Of a stretch of DNA of 64,000 bases, positions 53,296-61,964 are shown in pieces. The notes under the pieces were generated by a model that saw nothing but the letters and a program-made list of their open reading frames with translations, did not search any database and was not told the DNA's origin. The first letter of the stretch is position 1, and each line of letters begins with the position of its first letter. Both the position numbers and the translations under genes were made by a program. The stretch comes from GWE2-42-39 sp942493345 (GTDB lineage: Bacteria; Bacteroidota; Bacteroidia; Bacteroidales; Prolixibacteraceae), in assembly GCA_942493345.1 (NCBI GenBank), contig OW818695.1:1240001-1304000 (forward strand), given 5' to 3'.

Positions 53296-53772
53296 ATGGC
53301 AAGCAACTTACACCAGATAAAAACCCTTTGTTTTGTTTTCGATCCGGAAAACGACCTGATCCTTTTGCAACAATACGGGAATGGCAAATATGCCCGTCTG
53401 CATTCGGGTATCGATTCGGATTGTTTGTTTGCTGAAGATACAGCTGCTTCGTGCCGGGCAAACCTCGTGCTGCAAAGCGGAATTGAAATTGCCGGGTTGC
53501 GGCTGAGAGGTGTTCTCAAAACTGTTGATCTGGCAGAAGAAGAATCGACCATTTTTTTCATTTACGAAGCCGAATTGGTACATGGCGATTTGCAGCAAAA
53601 TGCCGAAGGTCGCCTGAAATGGGTCGAGGTGTTAAACATGTTCAACTTGAAATACATCCCGTTTGTAAAAGAAATTATTGTCCATCTGCTTGATGGCGAA
53701 AGCTTTTTTGAGGCTTTTTTCGAGCTAAACGAAAGTGGGGAAATCATCCATCAGCAAATTCATTCGGAATAA
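53296..53772 (+). CDS. Nudix-like protein with degenerate catalytic motif
   Basis: A 158-residue protein. Strands LCFVFDPENDLILLQQYG and GIEIAGLRLRGVLKTVDLAE, then TIFFIYEAELVHG, follow the Nudix hydrolase order (sheet, Nudix box, sheet). Between them, where GxxxxxExxxxxxxREUxEExGU is expected, the sequence is SGIDSDCLFAEDTAASCRAN then LVLQSGI; the REUxEE residues are absent, so metal-dependent hydrolysis seems unlikely. A binding or structural role is inferred. It is divergent from the sirtuin gene. Fold assignment is from strand pattern only. Confidence 0.55.
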   Translation: MASNLHQIKTLCFVFDPENDLILLQQYGNGKYARLHSGIDSDCLFAEDTAASCRANLVLQSGIEIAGLRLRGVLKTVDLAEEESTIFFIYEAELVHGDLQQNAEGRLKWVEVLNMFNLKYIPFVKEIIVHLLDGESFFEAFFELNESGEIIHQQIHSE

Positions 53773-53939
53773 TTTTATTTGTCCTGATATTTACGACAGA
53801 TAGTTCGCTGAAATTTTTATTTTTATGGTCGTTTTTGTTGCTTCGGCAAAGCAAGAGTAGCCTTCCGGATTAGTCTTTTACATTAACCGGGGTCAATATT
53901 TTAAAAGTTTTCTAAATCCAATAAAAAGAATCAAACCCA

Positions 53940-55121
53940 ATGAAAAATTGTAAATCAATATTTATTCTTGTTTTTTTGTTGATGTCCTTTCTCGGGGGAT
54001 TTTCGCAGGAAGAAGTGCCGTTTTCAATCACCCATGGTCCCTATCTTCAACATTTGAAAAATGATGGTGTTACGATTGTATGGACGACCAATAAGGATGC
54101 GGTTTCGTGGGTGGAACTTGCGCCCAACGACAGCACTAAATTTTACCTCAAGGAAAGGCCCAAATATTTTTCGGCAGTTTATGGTTTTAAAGATGTAGAA
54201 AAAGTACATACTGTGAGGCTGGAGAACCTTGTGCCGGCGACGAAATACCGGTACCGGATTTATTCGCAGGAAGTGTTGAAACATGAAGGCACGAAAGTAC
54301 AATATGGGAAAATAGCTGCAACCAACGTATATAAAGAGAATCCGTTGGAGTTTGTTACCCTCGATCCGGCAAAAGAAAATATCTCGTTCCTGATGGTGAA
54401 TGATATTCACGGGGACAACGAGATGTTAGAAAATCTTTTAAAACAGGGAGATTACAAAAATTCCGATTTCATTTTCTTCAATGGCGATATGGTCAGCCAA
54501 ATGGATAGTGAAGAACAGTTGTTTGGCGGTTTTATGGATACGGCTGTCCGGCTTTTTGCCAAGGAGAAACCGATGTATTACGCCCGTGGAAACCACGAAA
54601 CCCGTGGAACCTTTGCCAATACTTTCCCGAAATATTTTACTTCTCCTTCCGGAAAATTATATTACCTGCTACGCCAGGGGTCAGTATGTTTTGTTGTACT
54701 CGATTGTGGCGAAGACAAACCCGATTCAGACATTGAATACAGCGGGATCGTTGCGTTTGACCAGTATCGCGATGCGGAAAAGGTCTGGTTAGAAAATGCG
54801 CTCACAAGCAAGGATTTTACTGACGCAACATATAAAGTTGCGATTATACACATACCTCCGTTTGGTGGCTGGCACGGGAACGACGACATTTCCAGAAAGT
54901 TTATTCCTTTGTTCGACAAAGCCGGCATCGATGTCATGTTATGCGGACATCTTCATCGGTACATTAAACAAGCACCACAACCCGGGATTAGTTTTCCGAT
55001 CATTGTAAATGCAAGCAACTCTGTTTTAAAAGCAGTTACTGAAGGAAAAGGGCTGAAAATACAGATTGTGAATGTACAGGGAGGCCTTGTCGATTCGCTG
55101 GTGATTTCTCCGAAAAAGTAG
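53940..55121 (+). CDS. Purple-acid-phosphatase-like metallophosphoesterase, exported
   Basis: A 393-residue protein with a signal peptide ending near FLGGFSQ. Residues ~25-130 are a fibronectin-III-like purple acid phosphatase N domain (HGPYLQHLKNDGVTIVWTTN, LENLVPATKYRYRIYSQE). The calcineurin-like phosphoesterase domain follows with metal ligands in VNDIHGDNE, FFNGDMVS, RGNHETRG, IIHIPPF and LCGHLHRY. It probably hydrolyses phosphate esters outside the inner membrane. It is transcribed alone, convergent with the RluA gene. Confidence 0.9.
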   Translation: MKNCKSIFILVFLLMSFLGGFSQEEVPFSITHGPYLQHLKNDGVTIVWTTNKDAVSWVELAPNDSTKFYLKERPKYFSAVYGFKDVEKVHTVRLENLVPATKYRYRIYSQEVLKHEGTKVQYGKIAATNVYKENPLEFVTLDPAKENISFLMVNDIHGDNEMLENLLKQGDYKNSDFIFFNGDMVSQMDSEEQLFGGFMDTAVRLFAKEKPMYYARGNHETRGTFANTFPKYFTSPSGKLYYLLRQGSVCFVVLDCGEDKPDSDIEYSGIVAFDQYRDAEKVWLENALTSKDFTDATYKVAIIHIPPFGGWHGNDDISRKFIPLFDKAGIDVMLCGHLHRYIKQAPQPGISFPIIVNASNSVLKAVTEGKGLKIQIVNVQGGLVDSLVISPKK

Positions 55122-55133
55122 GTTGATAAAGAA

Positions 55134-56003
55134 TTAGAAAAGTCGCAAAAAGGATGGGGGAATTTCTGTTTCAAAATTTAGATTTTCTCCTGTTGTTGGA
55201 TGAATAAAAGCAAGTTGCTGTGCATGAAGTCCCAACCGCCTGATGGGATTGGTGGTTGCTCCGTACTTTTTATCGCCCACAACACTGCGTCCGATTTCCT
55301 GCATGTGAATCCGTATTTGATTTTTACGTCCGGTTTCGAGGTTGACTTTCAACAACGAGTAGCCTCTGTTCTTTTTAAGTACGGAATAACGCGTAACTGC
55401 TTTTTGACCTTTATCAGGGTTTGACGATGAATGCATCTTAAACGATTTGTCTTCGAAAAGGTACGAAACAATTGTCCCTTGCTGTTTTTCAACAGTTCCT
55501 TCAACAACTGCAATGTAGGTCCGGTCGATAATTGTGTCGTTCCATGAATCCTGTAACTTGCGTTTGATGTCCTCGCTTTTTGCAAACAGCATCAGCCCGG
55601 AAGTTTCGCGATCGAGGCGGTGGACAATAAATATTTTATTCGTTTTTTTCTGTTTTTTCACGTGATCGCTCAACATGCTGTATGCCGTGTCCCGTTTTTC
55701 GCTTTCCGTGGCAATCGATAACAATCCGGCCTGCTTGTCAATAACAATTAGATTCTGATCTTCATGCACAATGGAATATTCCTGCACTTTTTTTTCTGCT
55801 GAAGTATTTTCTTTGCCGATTTCAACTTTCTGACCGGGAACAAGGGGATGGTCAAATTGTGAGATCGTCTGCCCGTCAACGGAGATCTTTTTCGCGCTTA
55901 ACAATGCCTTCACCTTATTGCGGCTTCTTGATGGCATTTGCGCCAACAAAAATGCCAGTAGCTGGTCGTTTTTCGAAACATTGAAAATGATTTTCTTATC
56001 CAT
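55134..56003 (-). CDS. RluA family pseudouridine synthase
   Basis: 289 residues from the ATG at 56003 (MDKKIIFNVSKNDQLLAFLL). An S4 RNA-binding domain (RSRNKVKALLSAKKISVDGQ) leads into the synthase domain with the catalytic Asp in HRLDRETSGLMLFAKS. Other motifs are TYIAVVEG, RKNQIRIHM and LGLHAQQLAFIHP. It converts specific uridines in rRNA or tRNA to pseudouridine; the target site cannot be read. Confidence 0.93.
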   Translation of the reverse strand: MDKKIIFNVSKNDQLLAFLLAQMPSRSRNKVKALLSAKKISVDGQTISQFDHPLVPGQKVEIGKENTSAEKKVQEYSIVHEDQNLIVIDKQAGLLSIATESEKRDTAYSMLSDHVKKQKKTNKIFIVHRLDRETSGLMLFAKSEDIKRKLQDSWNDTIIDRTYIAVVEGTVEKQQGTIVSYLFEDKSFKMHSSSNPDKGQKAVTRYSVLKKNRGYSLLKVNLETGRKNQIRIHMQEIGRSVVGDKKYGATTNPIRRLGLHAQQLAFIHPTTGENLNFETEIPPSFLRLF

Positions 56004-56135
56004 ATTTGGCGCTATTTTATTTGGCCTGTTATCTTTTTTCTTCATTTAAATTACCTTGTTTGTTCGAAAGCAAAAGTAAGGTATTTATTTTCTCTCTTAT
56101 CAATGACCACACTTGTATTTAGCCCACCGGGTTTC

Positions 56136-56183
56136 TAAAAAAAATGCCTGAAAATAAGAACTTCATTTTTCTTACTTTCAGGC
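56136..56183 (-). terminator. Terminator of the UroD-PmoA-oxidoreductase operon
   Basis: GCCTGAAAATAAG at 56146-56158 pairs with 56171-56183 (one mismatch). On the minus strand the hairpin is followed by eight T. It lies 30 bases after the oxidoreductase stop. Confidence 0.85.
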
Positions 56184-56212
56184 TAATTTATAAGGTTTTC
56201 AGGATAAATCGC

Positions 56213-57589
56213 TTACATCTTGATGTAATTGGGTCCGTAAGGGTAACGTTGCGGACGGCTCAACATCGAGTTGGCGAGGTCGTTATTTTTGAATCGTTCA
56301 GCTTTTGGGTCCCATTCGAGTTTGCCCGGGATTTTCATGGCAATGTGACTGATCAGGCAAACCGAGCATGCACGGTGTCCGATTTCGACCGGAGAAATAG
56401 GTTGTTTCCCCGACTGGATGCAATCGAGCCAGTTACCGTGTTGTTCATTGCTTTGGTACAAGTGGATTTCGTTTTCTCCGATTTTCGATTCCAGAATTTT
56501 CGGGTCGCTGGCATCGAGCGCCTTGGAGCTGCTTGCCTTGGAAACCGGATCGCTGGCCGAAGCCACATAATTTCCGCGTGAAACAAAAATCCAGCCTTCC
56601 GTTCCTTCGTAACGAATGCCATTAGTGTAACCGCCACTGGTATATACGCTGATTCCGTTGGCATATTCGTGTTTTACCATGAAATCGCCATGTACATTCC
56701 AGAAACCGGATTTTGGAAATTCGGCAACTGCTTCAACTGAAATAGGGCCGGTGTATTCGGTATCCATTCCCCATGATGCCGAATCATAATGATGTTGTCC
56801 CCAACCGGTGATCATCCCGGCGCCAAACTGTTCGCGGCGCAACCAGCCTGGTCGTCCGTAACCAACCTGCGGATGAACGCCAATTTCGGTATACGGTATT
56901 TCGGGTGTCGATCCCAGCCACATGTCGTAGTTCAGGTTTTTGGGCACGGGCATTTCTTTGGCTTCTGGCCCTGAAGGGTCGCCTGGCAAACCAATTTTTA
57001 CCGTGTGTAATTTACCGATACGGCCGTTCCGAACTAATTCGGCTGCAATACGGAACTGTGGAGACGAGCGTTGTTGTGTTCCCACCTGCAAGATAATTCC
57101 CTGCCTGTGAACGATGTCGCTTAGCATACGACCTTCGGTAATTGTTAACGAAGTAGGTTTTTGCAGATAAACGTGTTTTCCTGCCAATGCAGCTTCCATT
57201 GCCGGTTGAGAATGCCAATGGTCGGGTGTACTGATGATTACCGCGTCAATGTCCGGATTAAGGAGCATTTCGTGGTAGTCTCCATACATTTTTACATCCA
57301 TGTAATTCGCATTTCCCGTCTTTTGTGCATAGTGTTTTTCAACCAACTCTTTTCCGTCTTTCAGTCGGTTGCTGTCCAGGTCGCAAACGGCAATAAACCG
57401 GGCTTTGTCGTATTTTAGCGTTTCGGCCATATCGTGGTCGCGTGCAATTCGCCCGCACCCAATTTGTCCGATCTGAATACGATTACTTGGCGCATTTTTT
57501 CCAAGCACGGAGGAAGGAATTATGATTGGCGCAACCATTGCTGCCGAAGCGCCGAGAATAGAGGTTTTTAAAAATTTTCTTCTTTCCAT
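56213..57589 (-). CDS. Gfo/Idh/MocA family oxidoreductase with Tat-like signal
   Basis: 458 residues from the ATG at 57589. The N-terminus MERRKFLKTSILGASAAMVA resembles a twin-arginine signal with RR followed by a hydrophobic stretch, so the enzyme is probably exported folded with its nucleotide. The NAD(P)-binding motif is IGQIGCGRIARDH; STPDHWHSQPAMEAALAGKH and VYLQKPTSLTITEGRML are the family's conserved EKP-like region, with Gln replacing the usual Glu in QKP. The C-terminal substrate domain begins near residue 200. The substrate is unknown. It is the last gene of the UroD-PmoA-PmoA operon, four bases after the second PmoA gene. Confidence 0.88.
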   Translation of the reverse strand: MERRKFLKTSILGASAAMVAPIIIPSSVLGKNAPSNRIQIGQIGCGRIARDHDMAETLKYDKARFIAVCDLDSNRLKDGKELVEKHYAQKTGNANYMDVKMYGDYHEMLLNPDIDAVIISTPDHWHSQPAMEAALAGKHVYLQKPTSLTITEGRMLSDIVHRQGIILQVGTQQRSSPQFRIAAELVRNGRIGKLHTVKIGLPGDPSGPEAKEMPVPKNLNYDMWLGSTPEIPYTEIGVHPQVGYGRPGWLRREQFGAGMITGWGQHHYDSASWGMDTEYTGPISVEAVAEFPKSGFWNVHGDFMVKHEYANGISVYTSGGYTNGIRYEGTEGWIFVSRGNYVASASDPVSKASSSKALDASDPKILESKIGENEIHLYQSNEQHGNWLDCIQSGKQPISPVEIGHRACSVCLISHIAMKIPGKLEWDPKAERFKNNDLANSMLSRPQRYPYGPNYIKM

Positions 57590-57593
57590 GGTT

Positions 57594-58487
57594 CTATTGG
57601 TTTTTGTAGTTTTCAAAAAGCTGGGCGATGTTTGCCGTTACATGATCGCCTGAATGAACAAGTACTCGGTAACGAAGTTTTAGAACTTGGCCTTTTTTAA
57701 GCAAAGTTCCTTCTTTTTCATTTTGGGGCCAGTACATGGGAGTTGGTGAGAAAAAGCCGTAGTCGCGGGTAAACCATGGCGACGGGAACCACTCGTTTGA
57801 CGGGTGTTGCATGATGGCCATACCTTCAATTTTTTCGCCTCGTTTTCCATAGCAGTCAATCCATGGTGAAGGTTTTCCAAACGTGCCTTTTTCGCTCTTT
57901 TCCCCTTCTGCATTGATCATGGTTCCACCGTTAATCACCGCCAGATCGCGGTCTATCCTGCCACTGAAAAGCGAATGGTTGGTTTTTTCAATCGTTACGT
58001 CCATCATCATTTCCATGGCGATATCAAAATCAATCTGGTACAAATCTTTTGATGGAGCTGTTATTGTAATTTTTCGGATGTCTTTAACCGGGGCGTTGGC
58101 ACTTGGCCTTCTCCAAATACATTCGTTTTCAATAACAACCCGGTCTCCGTCGGTTTCAATGATGTCGGCACGCAAAGAAATAATTTGTCCGCGTTCCAGA
58201 TCTTCTTGCCAGTAATTGCCCCCGTTTACTTTGTCGCAGCCAAAAAACAGCGAGCTGTGGTGCGGATAATTGGCATTTCTCATTGAGGTTACGCTTGCGT
58301 TTGAAGGTCCATTCACCGGAAAGAAAAAGGGATATTTTTCTTCTTCAGAAAAAATATAACTAGTGAAAAGGTTGTTGTTGATATTGATATCAATTTTGGA
58401 ACCTTTTTTCACGGCAGTTATTTTATTCTGCGAATAGGTGGTTCCGAAGATGAAAATCATCAGGAAGATTAAAAATAATTTACTCAT
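57594..58487 (-). CDS. PmoA-like (DUF6807) protein, exported, second copy
   Basis: A 297-residue protein with a signal peptide ending near GTTYSQ. PFFFPVNGPSNASVTSMRNA followed by YPHHSSLFFGCDKVNGGNYW matches the DUF6807/PmoA-like family, whose name comes from a mistaken link to methane oxygenase. The HH pair near residue 80 and the late GDHVTANIAQLFENYKN are conserved in the family. It probably has a beta-sandwich fold like galactose mutarotases and other sugar-binding proteins. It is the smaller of two relatives in the operon and is shorter at both ends than its neighbour. Enzyme activity has not been assigned. Confidence 0.78.
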   Translation of the reverse strand: MSKLFLIFLMIFIFGTTYSQNKITAVKKGSKIDININNNLFTSYIFSEEEKYPFFFPVNGPSNASVTSMRNANYPHHSSLFFGCDKVNGGNYWQEDLERGQIISLRADIIETDGDRVVIENECIWRRPSANAPVKDIRKITITAPSKDLYQIDFDIAMEMMMDVTIEKTNHSLFSGRIDRDLAVINGGTMINAEGEKSEKGTFGKPSPWIDCYGKRGEKIEGMAIMQHPSNEWFPSPWFTRDYGFFSPTPMYWPQNEKEGTLLKKGQVLKLRYRVLVHSGDHVTANIAQLFENYKNQ

Positions 58488-58508
58488 AGCTTGGATGTTG
58501 TTTTATGG

Positions 58509-59747
58509 TTAAAAAATAATTTTTGGAGGATTTGCAAAAAATTGCCAGTACATTTCGGCTTCTTCTGGAGTGAGTTTTCCATCGAAAACCACCATCCGGT
58601 AACGAAGCGAGTAGTCGTTGCCTTTTTCTATTTTCCATTCCTTGTTGCGAATGGGGCAAAATTCGAAGTACATGTCGCCACGTTTGCCGTTGGCATCCAG
58701 TGGCCAGACACGCATTGGTTCGGGGTGCATTCGGTTGGCAGGGTAACTTAGGAACAGGATGCCCGACCGTCCTTCCGGAGTCGACGATTCGCCTTCGACC
58801 AGGCACCAGCGGGCGTTCGATCCATCGGCATCAGCACGTGTTTTTCCTTCCGAAGTGAGCACTGTACAATTGTCTTTGTGCCACTTTTCGGTTGCCCGAA
58901 ACCCAATGCCACCGCCATAACGATAAGCATCAAACAAAATTCCTGAATCAAGAGGGCAGTTAAATGTTGTTGTGTAATCAATTAGCCACCGGTTATCGGC
59001 AATGTTCCAGGCACGTATATCCAGCACTTCGTTCAGGGCGATCTGGTCGGCGCCTTTTGCCCCAAAATCGATATGTTGTTGCAGCACTTTGAAGCCTGAA
59101 AAAACAGTTCCTTCCACTTCCGACAAAAAGCCTGCAAACTGAACCGTTCCTTCACCCTTCATCAGGTTCCAGAAGTCTACCATTCGCCCATTGATATGAG
59201 TTTCGGTCCACGGCCCCCAAATCCCGTAATGATGGTAATGATCCGGCGCCTGGATGCGGGTCAGTACTTCGCCGCCCGGTGAAACCAACGGATGAATAAA
59301 ACCCGAACGCTTGTAAATCGGATTTATCCCATCGGGCGGATAGGTTATTGCATAGCGATATCCCAGGATCGGATTCCCGTCCTTTTCAAGTTTTAAATCG
59401 CGATAGTCTTTCTGCAATTTTATTTTTTCTGAAGAAGTTGAAGGTTTTTCTTTTTTCAGGATAAATTCCCGCGTTTGTCCTCTTTGCGTTTTGCCGGAGA
59501 GCACGAACCAAAGCCGGGCTGAATGCCCGCTTTCCAGTTGACAGGAAACCGGAATTTCTTTTCCTTTTACCAGTTCAAAAAGCGCCAGATTTTCATCGTC
59601 GGTGTTCAGATTTGCCTGGTCGGTTGGCAGTGAAACCGGGCATTCCTGACGGTCGAAAGCTCCGGCATCGATTTTAAACCGGAGCAATTCCTGCGATTGT
59701 GCGGCAAGAAATGTCAGTAGAAAAATGGATAAAATAAAAGGTCTCAT
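58509..59747 (-). CDS. PmoA-like (DUF6807) protein, exported, first copy
   Basis: A 412-residue protein with a signal peptide ending near LAAQSQELLRF. An N-terminal ~110-residue beta domain (FDRQECPVSLPTDQAN region) precedes the DUF6807/PmoA part: GYRYAITYPPDGINPIYKRS, then SPGGEVLTRIQAPDHYHHYG, with a His cluster DHYHHYG at the likely active or binding site. GILFLSYPANRMHPEPMRVW and YSLRYRMVVFDGKLTPEEAE match the family end. Its start overlaps the UroD-like stop by four bases, so the two are translationally coupled. Function is unknown; relatives occur in glycan and sugar-derivative loci. Confidence 0.8.
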   Translation of the reverse strand: MRPFILSIFLLTFLAAQSQELLRFKIDAGAFDRQECPVSLPTDQANLNTDDENLALFELVKGKEIPVSCQLESGHSARLWFVLSGKTQRGQTREFILKKEKPSTSSEKIKLQKDYRDLKLEKDGNPILGYRYAITYPPDGINPIYKRSGFIHPLVSPGGEVLTRIQAPDHYHHYGIWGPWTETHINGRMVDFWNLMKGEGTVQFAGFLSEVEGTVFSGFKVLQQHIDFGAKGADQIALNEVLDIRAWNIADNRWLIDYTTTFNCPLDSGILFDAYRYGGGIGFRATEKWHKDNCTVLTSEGKTRADADGSNARWCLVEGESSTPEGRSGILFLSYPANRMHPEPMRVWPLDANGKRGDMYFEFCPIRNKEWKIEKGNDYSLRYRMVVFDGKLTPEEAEMYWQFFANPPKIIF

Positions 59748-60781
59748 TGTGAAAGATTTTTAATCGTATCAATAAAGATACGGATGTTTTCTGTTGGTAC
59801 ATTCTGGGGCATCCCGCCCCCACACGACCAAACGATACGGCTTTTATCGTTCACCTCGTTCCACATTTTGCGGGTTTGCCGGGCGACTTCTTCGGGCGAA
59901 AGAGCTGCCAGAACGTCGCGTGGCGGCAAATTTCCGAGTAAGGCGATTTCGGGACCGGCCAATTGCCTTATTTCATTGATTGAATGTTCGAAACTGAAGT
60001 TAAACAGGTTGATGCCTGCTTCTTTCAAAAACGGAGTACTGATCAAACCCTGAGCATCGTTGTGGAAAAACCGCACCTTCGAATCGAAAGCGCTGAATGC
60101 CTGTTTCAGGTACGGGACTGCAAACTCGCGGCACTCGTCTTCGCCCACAAAACCGACAATGTCGTCGAGCATCAAAATGCCTTCGATAGAGGGGAACTTT
60201 TCTTTTTGTAATTGCAGCCAATCGACAATGAATTCAGTAATGGTTTTCAGCAAGTAGTGAACTTCTTCGGGGTTCATCATAATTGCCATCATAAATTCGG
60301 TGGTTCCCATTAAAAACGAAGCAATATTCAATGGGCCGCGTGCGACTGCAAACTTTATGTCATGTCCCATTTTGCGAATTTCGTCCTGGGTATTTTCGTG
60401 CCTCTGAATAATGAAAGGCAACAACCCGTCGGTTTTCGGATTGGGCTTTGCCAGGTTTCGAATGTCGGAAATATCGTGGATAATCCGGTCGGCATGAGGC
60501 AGGTTGGTTTCGTACCAAATTTGTTTGGCACCAAAAGCCGAAGGTTCGGAACACATCCCGTATTCGGACCAGAACCCCGGCAGGAACATGGCATCGGGAA
60601 ACATTTCGATGGCCTTGCGGTTGGCATCCATCCAATGCCGGTCGGAACTGTAATATTGTATGGTGGGAATACCGGCCCAACCCGGTAGCCAAGGGCTGTC
60701 GATGATAAAACCAATTGGTGGCCTTTCGGGTTTTTCACCACGGATAACTTTCAATAGGTCATTCCATTGCTGAGCGTTCAT
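59744..60781 (-). CDS. Uroporphyrinogen decarboxylase family protein (methyltransferase-like)
   Basis: A 345-residue cytoplasmic TIM-barrel protein. PIGFIIDSPWLPGWAGIPTI, GPLNIASFLMGTTEFMMA, FFHNDAQG, LLGNLPPRDVLA and SCGGGMPQNVPTENI match UroD family members related to corrinoid-dependent methyltransferases (MtaA/MtbA). MtaA uses His-x-Cys plus a later Cys for zinc; here the first motif is HND and only the late Cys remains, so the metal site is different. Heme synthesis is unlikely given the neighbours. It is the first gene of the operon, divergent from the AraC regulator. The substrate is unknown. Confidence 0.82.
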   Translation of the reverse strand: MNAQQWNDLLKVIRGEKPERPPIGFIIDSPWLPGWAGIPTIQYYSSDRHWMDANRKAIEMFPDAMFLPGFWSEYGMCSEPSAFGAKQIWYETNLPHADRIIHDISDIRNLAKPNPKTDGLLPFIIQRHENTQDEIRKMGHDIKFAVARGPLNIASFLMGTTEFMMAIMMNPEEVHYLLKTITEFIVDWLQLQKEKFPSIEGILMLDDIVGFVGEDECREFAVPYLKQAFSAFDSKVRFFHNDAQGLISTPFLKEAGINLFNFSFEHSINEIRQLAGPEIALLGNLPPRDVLAALSPEEVARQTRKMWNEVNDKSRIVWSCGGGMPQNVPTENIRIFIDTIKNLSQ

Positions 60782-60847
60782 TTTGTATGCTTTGTTTTAT
60801 TGGTTTTCAATTTTCTCAAAATTACCAGAGAAAAAAATCAAACACCA

Positions 60848-60884
60848 GTATTATTTTGACCAGCTATTGTATTATTTTTACCAA
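60848..60884. promoter_or_regulatory. Direct-repeat operator between the UroD and AraC genes
   Basis: GTATTATTTTGACCAG at 60848 and GTATTATTTTTACCAA at 60869 share 14 of 16 bases and start 21 bases apart, two helical turns. AraC-type proteins bind such pairs on one DNA face (as AraC at araI1/I2). The site is 19 bases before the regulator start and 67 bases before the divergent operon. Confidence 0.6.
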
Positions 60885-60902
60885 TATTTAAACTGCGCGA
60901 TT

Positions 60903-61781
60903 ATGAAGATTATGCACGAGCAGGTGAGTTTTGCTCCCAATTCCTCCCTGAAAGTAAAATGGGACGATTTTTCTCATTTTACGTATCCCTGGCATTTCCA
61001 CAGCGAGTACGAAATTGTTTATGTGCAGAAAAGTTTCGGAAAAAGGTTTGTGGCTGATAGTGTCGAGCCTTTTATTGAAGGCGATTTGGTGATGCTGGGT
61101 AGCAACCTTCCGCATTTATGGAAAAACGATGAATTGTTTCATTCCGAAAGTGAAGATTACCGGGTGAATGCGATTGTTATTCAGTTTTCCAAAAACTTTT
61201 TCGAAAATGAAATTGAAAATTATCCGGAATTTCACCCGATTAAAAAATTGTTGAAGCGATCGTACCGAGGGATAAAATTCAACTCGGATTTCAGCAAAAA
61301 AGCAGAAAAAGATATCATGCGATTGCTAAAACTGAAAGGGATAAAACAAATGCTTTTCTTTTTGCAAATCCTCGATAAAATGGCACGTACCGATCAGTTT
61401 CGTTTACTGGCAAGCGATATTTACCAGGTTGAGAAACATGAAATACTGAACGGGCGGCTCGACAAAATTATGCACTTTATCAACCACAATTACCACCGGA
61501 AAATACTTCAGGAAGAAATTGCTGAAAAAGTGGGGATGAACACTGCTGCATTTTGCCGTTATTTCAAAACAAAAACAGGGAAGACATTTATTCGTTTTGT
61601 CAACGAAATGCGGGTTGCTTTTGCCTGCAAACTGCTGGTCGAGGGAAAAATGTCGGTCTCGCAGATTTGTTTTGAATGTGGGTTCAACAACCTGGCAAAT
61701 TTCAACCGGGCCTTTAAAAGTATTTCGGGTCATACTCCGACAGTGTATCAGGAGCAATTCATAAAAGCGAGGGACCGGTAA
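60903..61781 (+). CDS. AraC family transcriptional regulator
   Basis: 292 residues from the ATG at 60903 (MKIMHEQVSFAPNSSLKVKW); the frame is open further upstream but that part would read through the operator. The N-terminal half is a cupin-like sensing domain (WHFHSEYEIVYVQKSFGKRF, GDLVMLGSNLPHLWKN). The C-terminal ~100 residues hold two helix-turn-helix motifs: LQEEIAEKVGMNTAAFCRYF and VSQICFECGFNNLANFNRAF, with the AraC signature ending SISGHTPTVYQEQF. It is divergent from the UroD-PmoA-oxidoreductase operon and very probably controls it through the 21-bp repeat. The inducer is unknown, likely the sugar derivative the operon handles. Confidence 0.92.
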   Translation: MKIMHEQVSFAPNSSLKVKWDDFSHFTYPWHFHSEYEIVYVQKSFGKRFVADSVEPFIEGDLVMLGSNLPHLWKNDELFHSESEDYRVNAIVIQFSKNFFENEIENYPEFHPIKKLLKRSYRGIKFNSDFSKKAEKDIMRLLKLKGIKQMLFFLQILDKMARTDQFRLLASDIYQVEKHEILNGRLDKIMHFINHNYHRKILQEEIAEKVGMNTAAFCRYFKTKTGKTFIRFVNEMRVAFACKLLVEGKMSVSQICFECGFNNLANFNRAFKSISGHTPTVYQEQFIKARDR

Positions 61782-61964
61782 AAGTGTTTTTTGTATACCA
61801 AACAAATATCCTGTGGCAGATTGGTTGAAAATCTTATTTTTATACACAAACAAAAAACAGATAGCACATGAAATGCGCATTATTAGCAGAAACATCAATC
61901 GAAATGATTGTTCCCCAATCATGCGAATTCTGTACGATACTAAAAAGAACTAAAAAATAAACAA

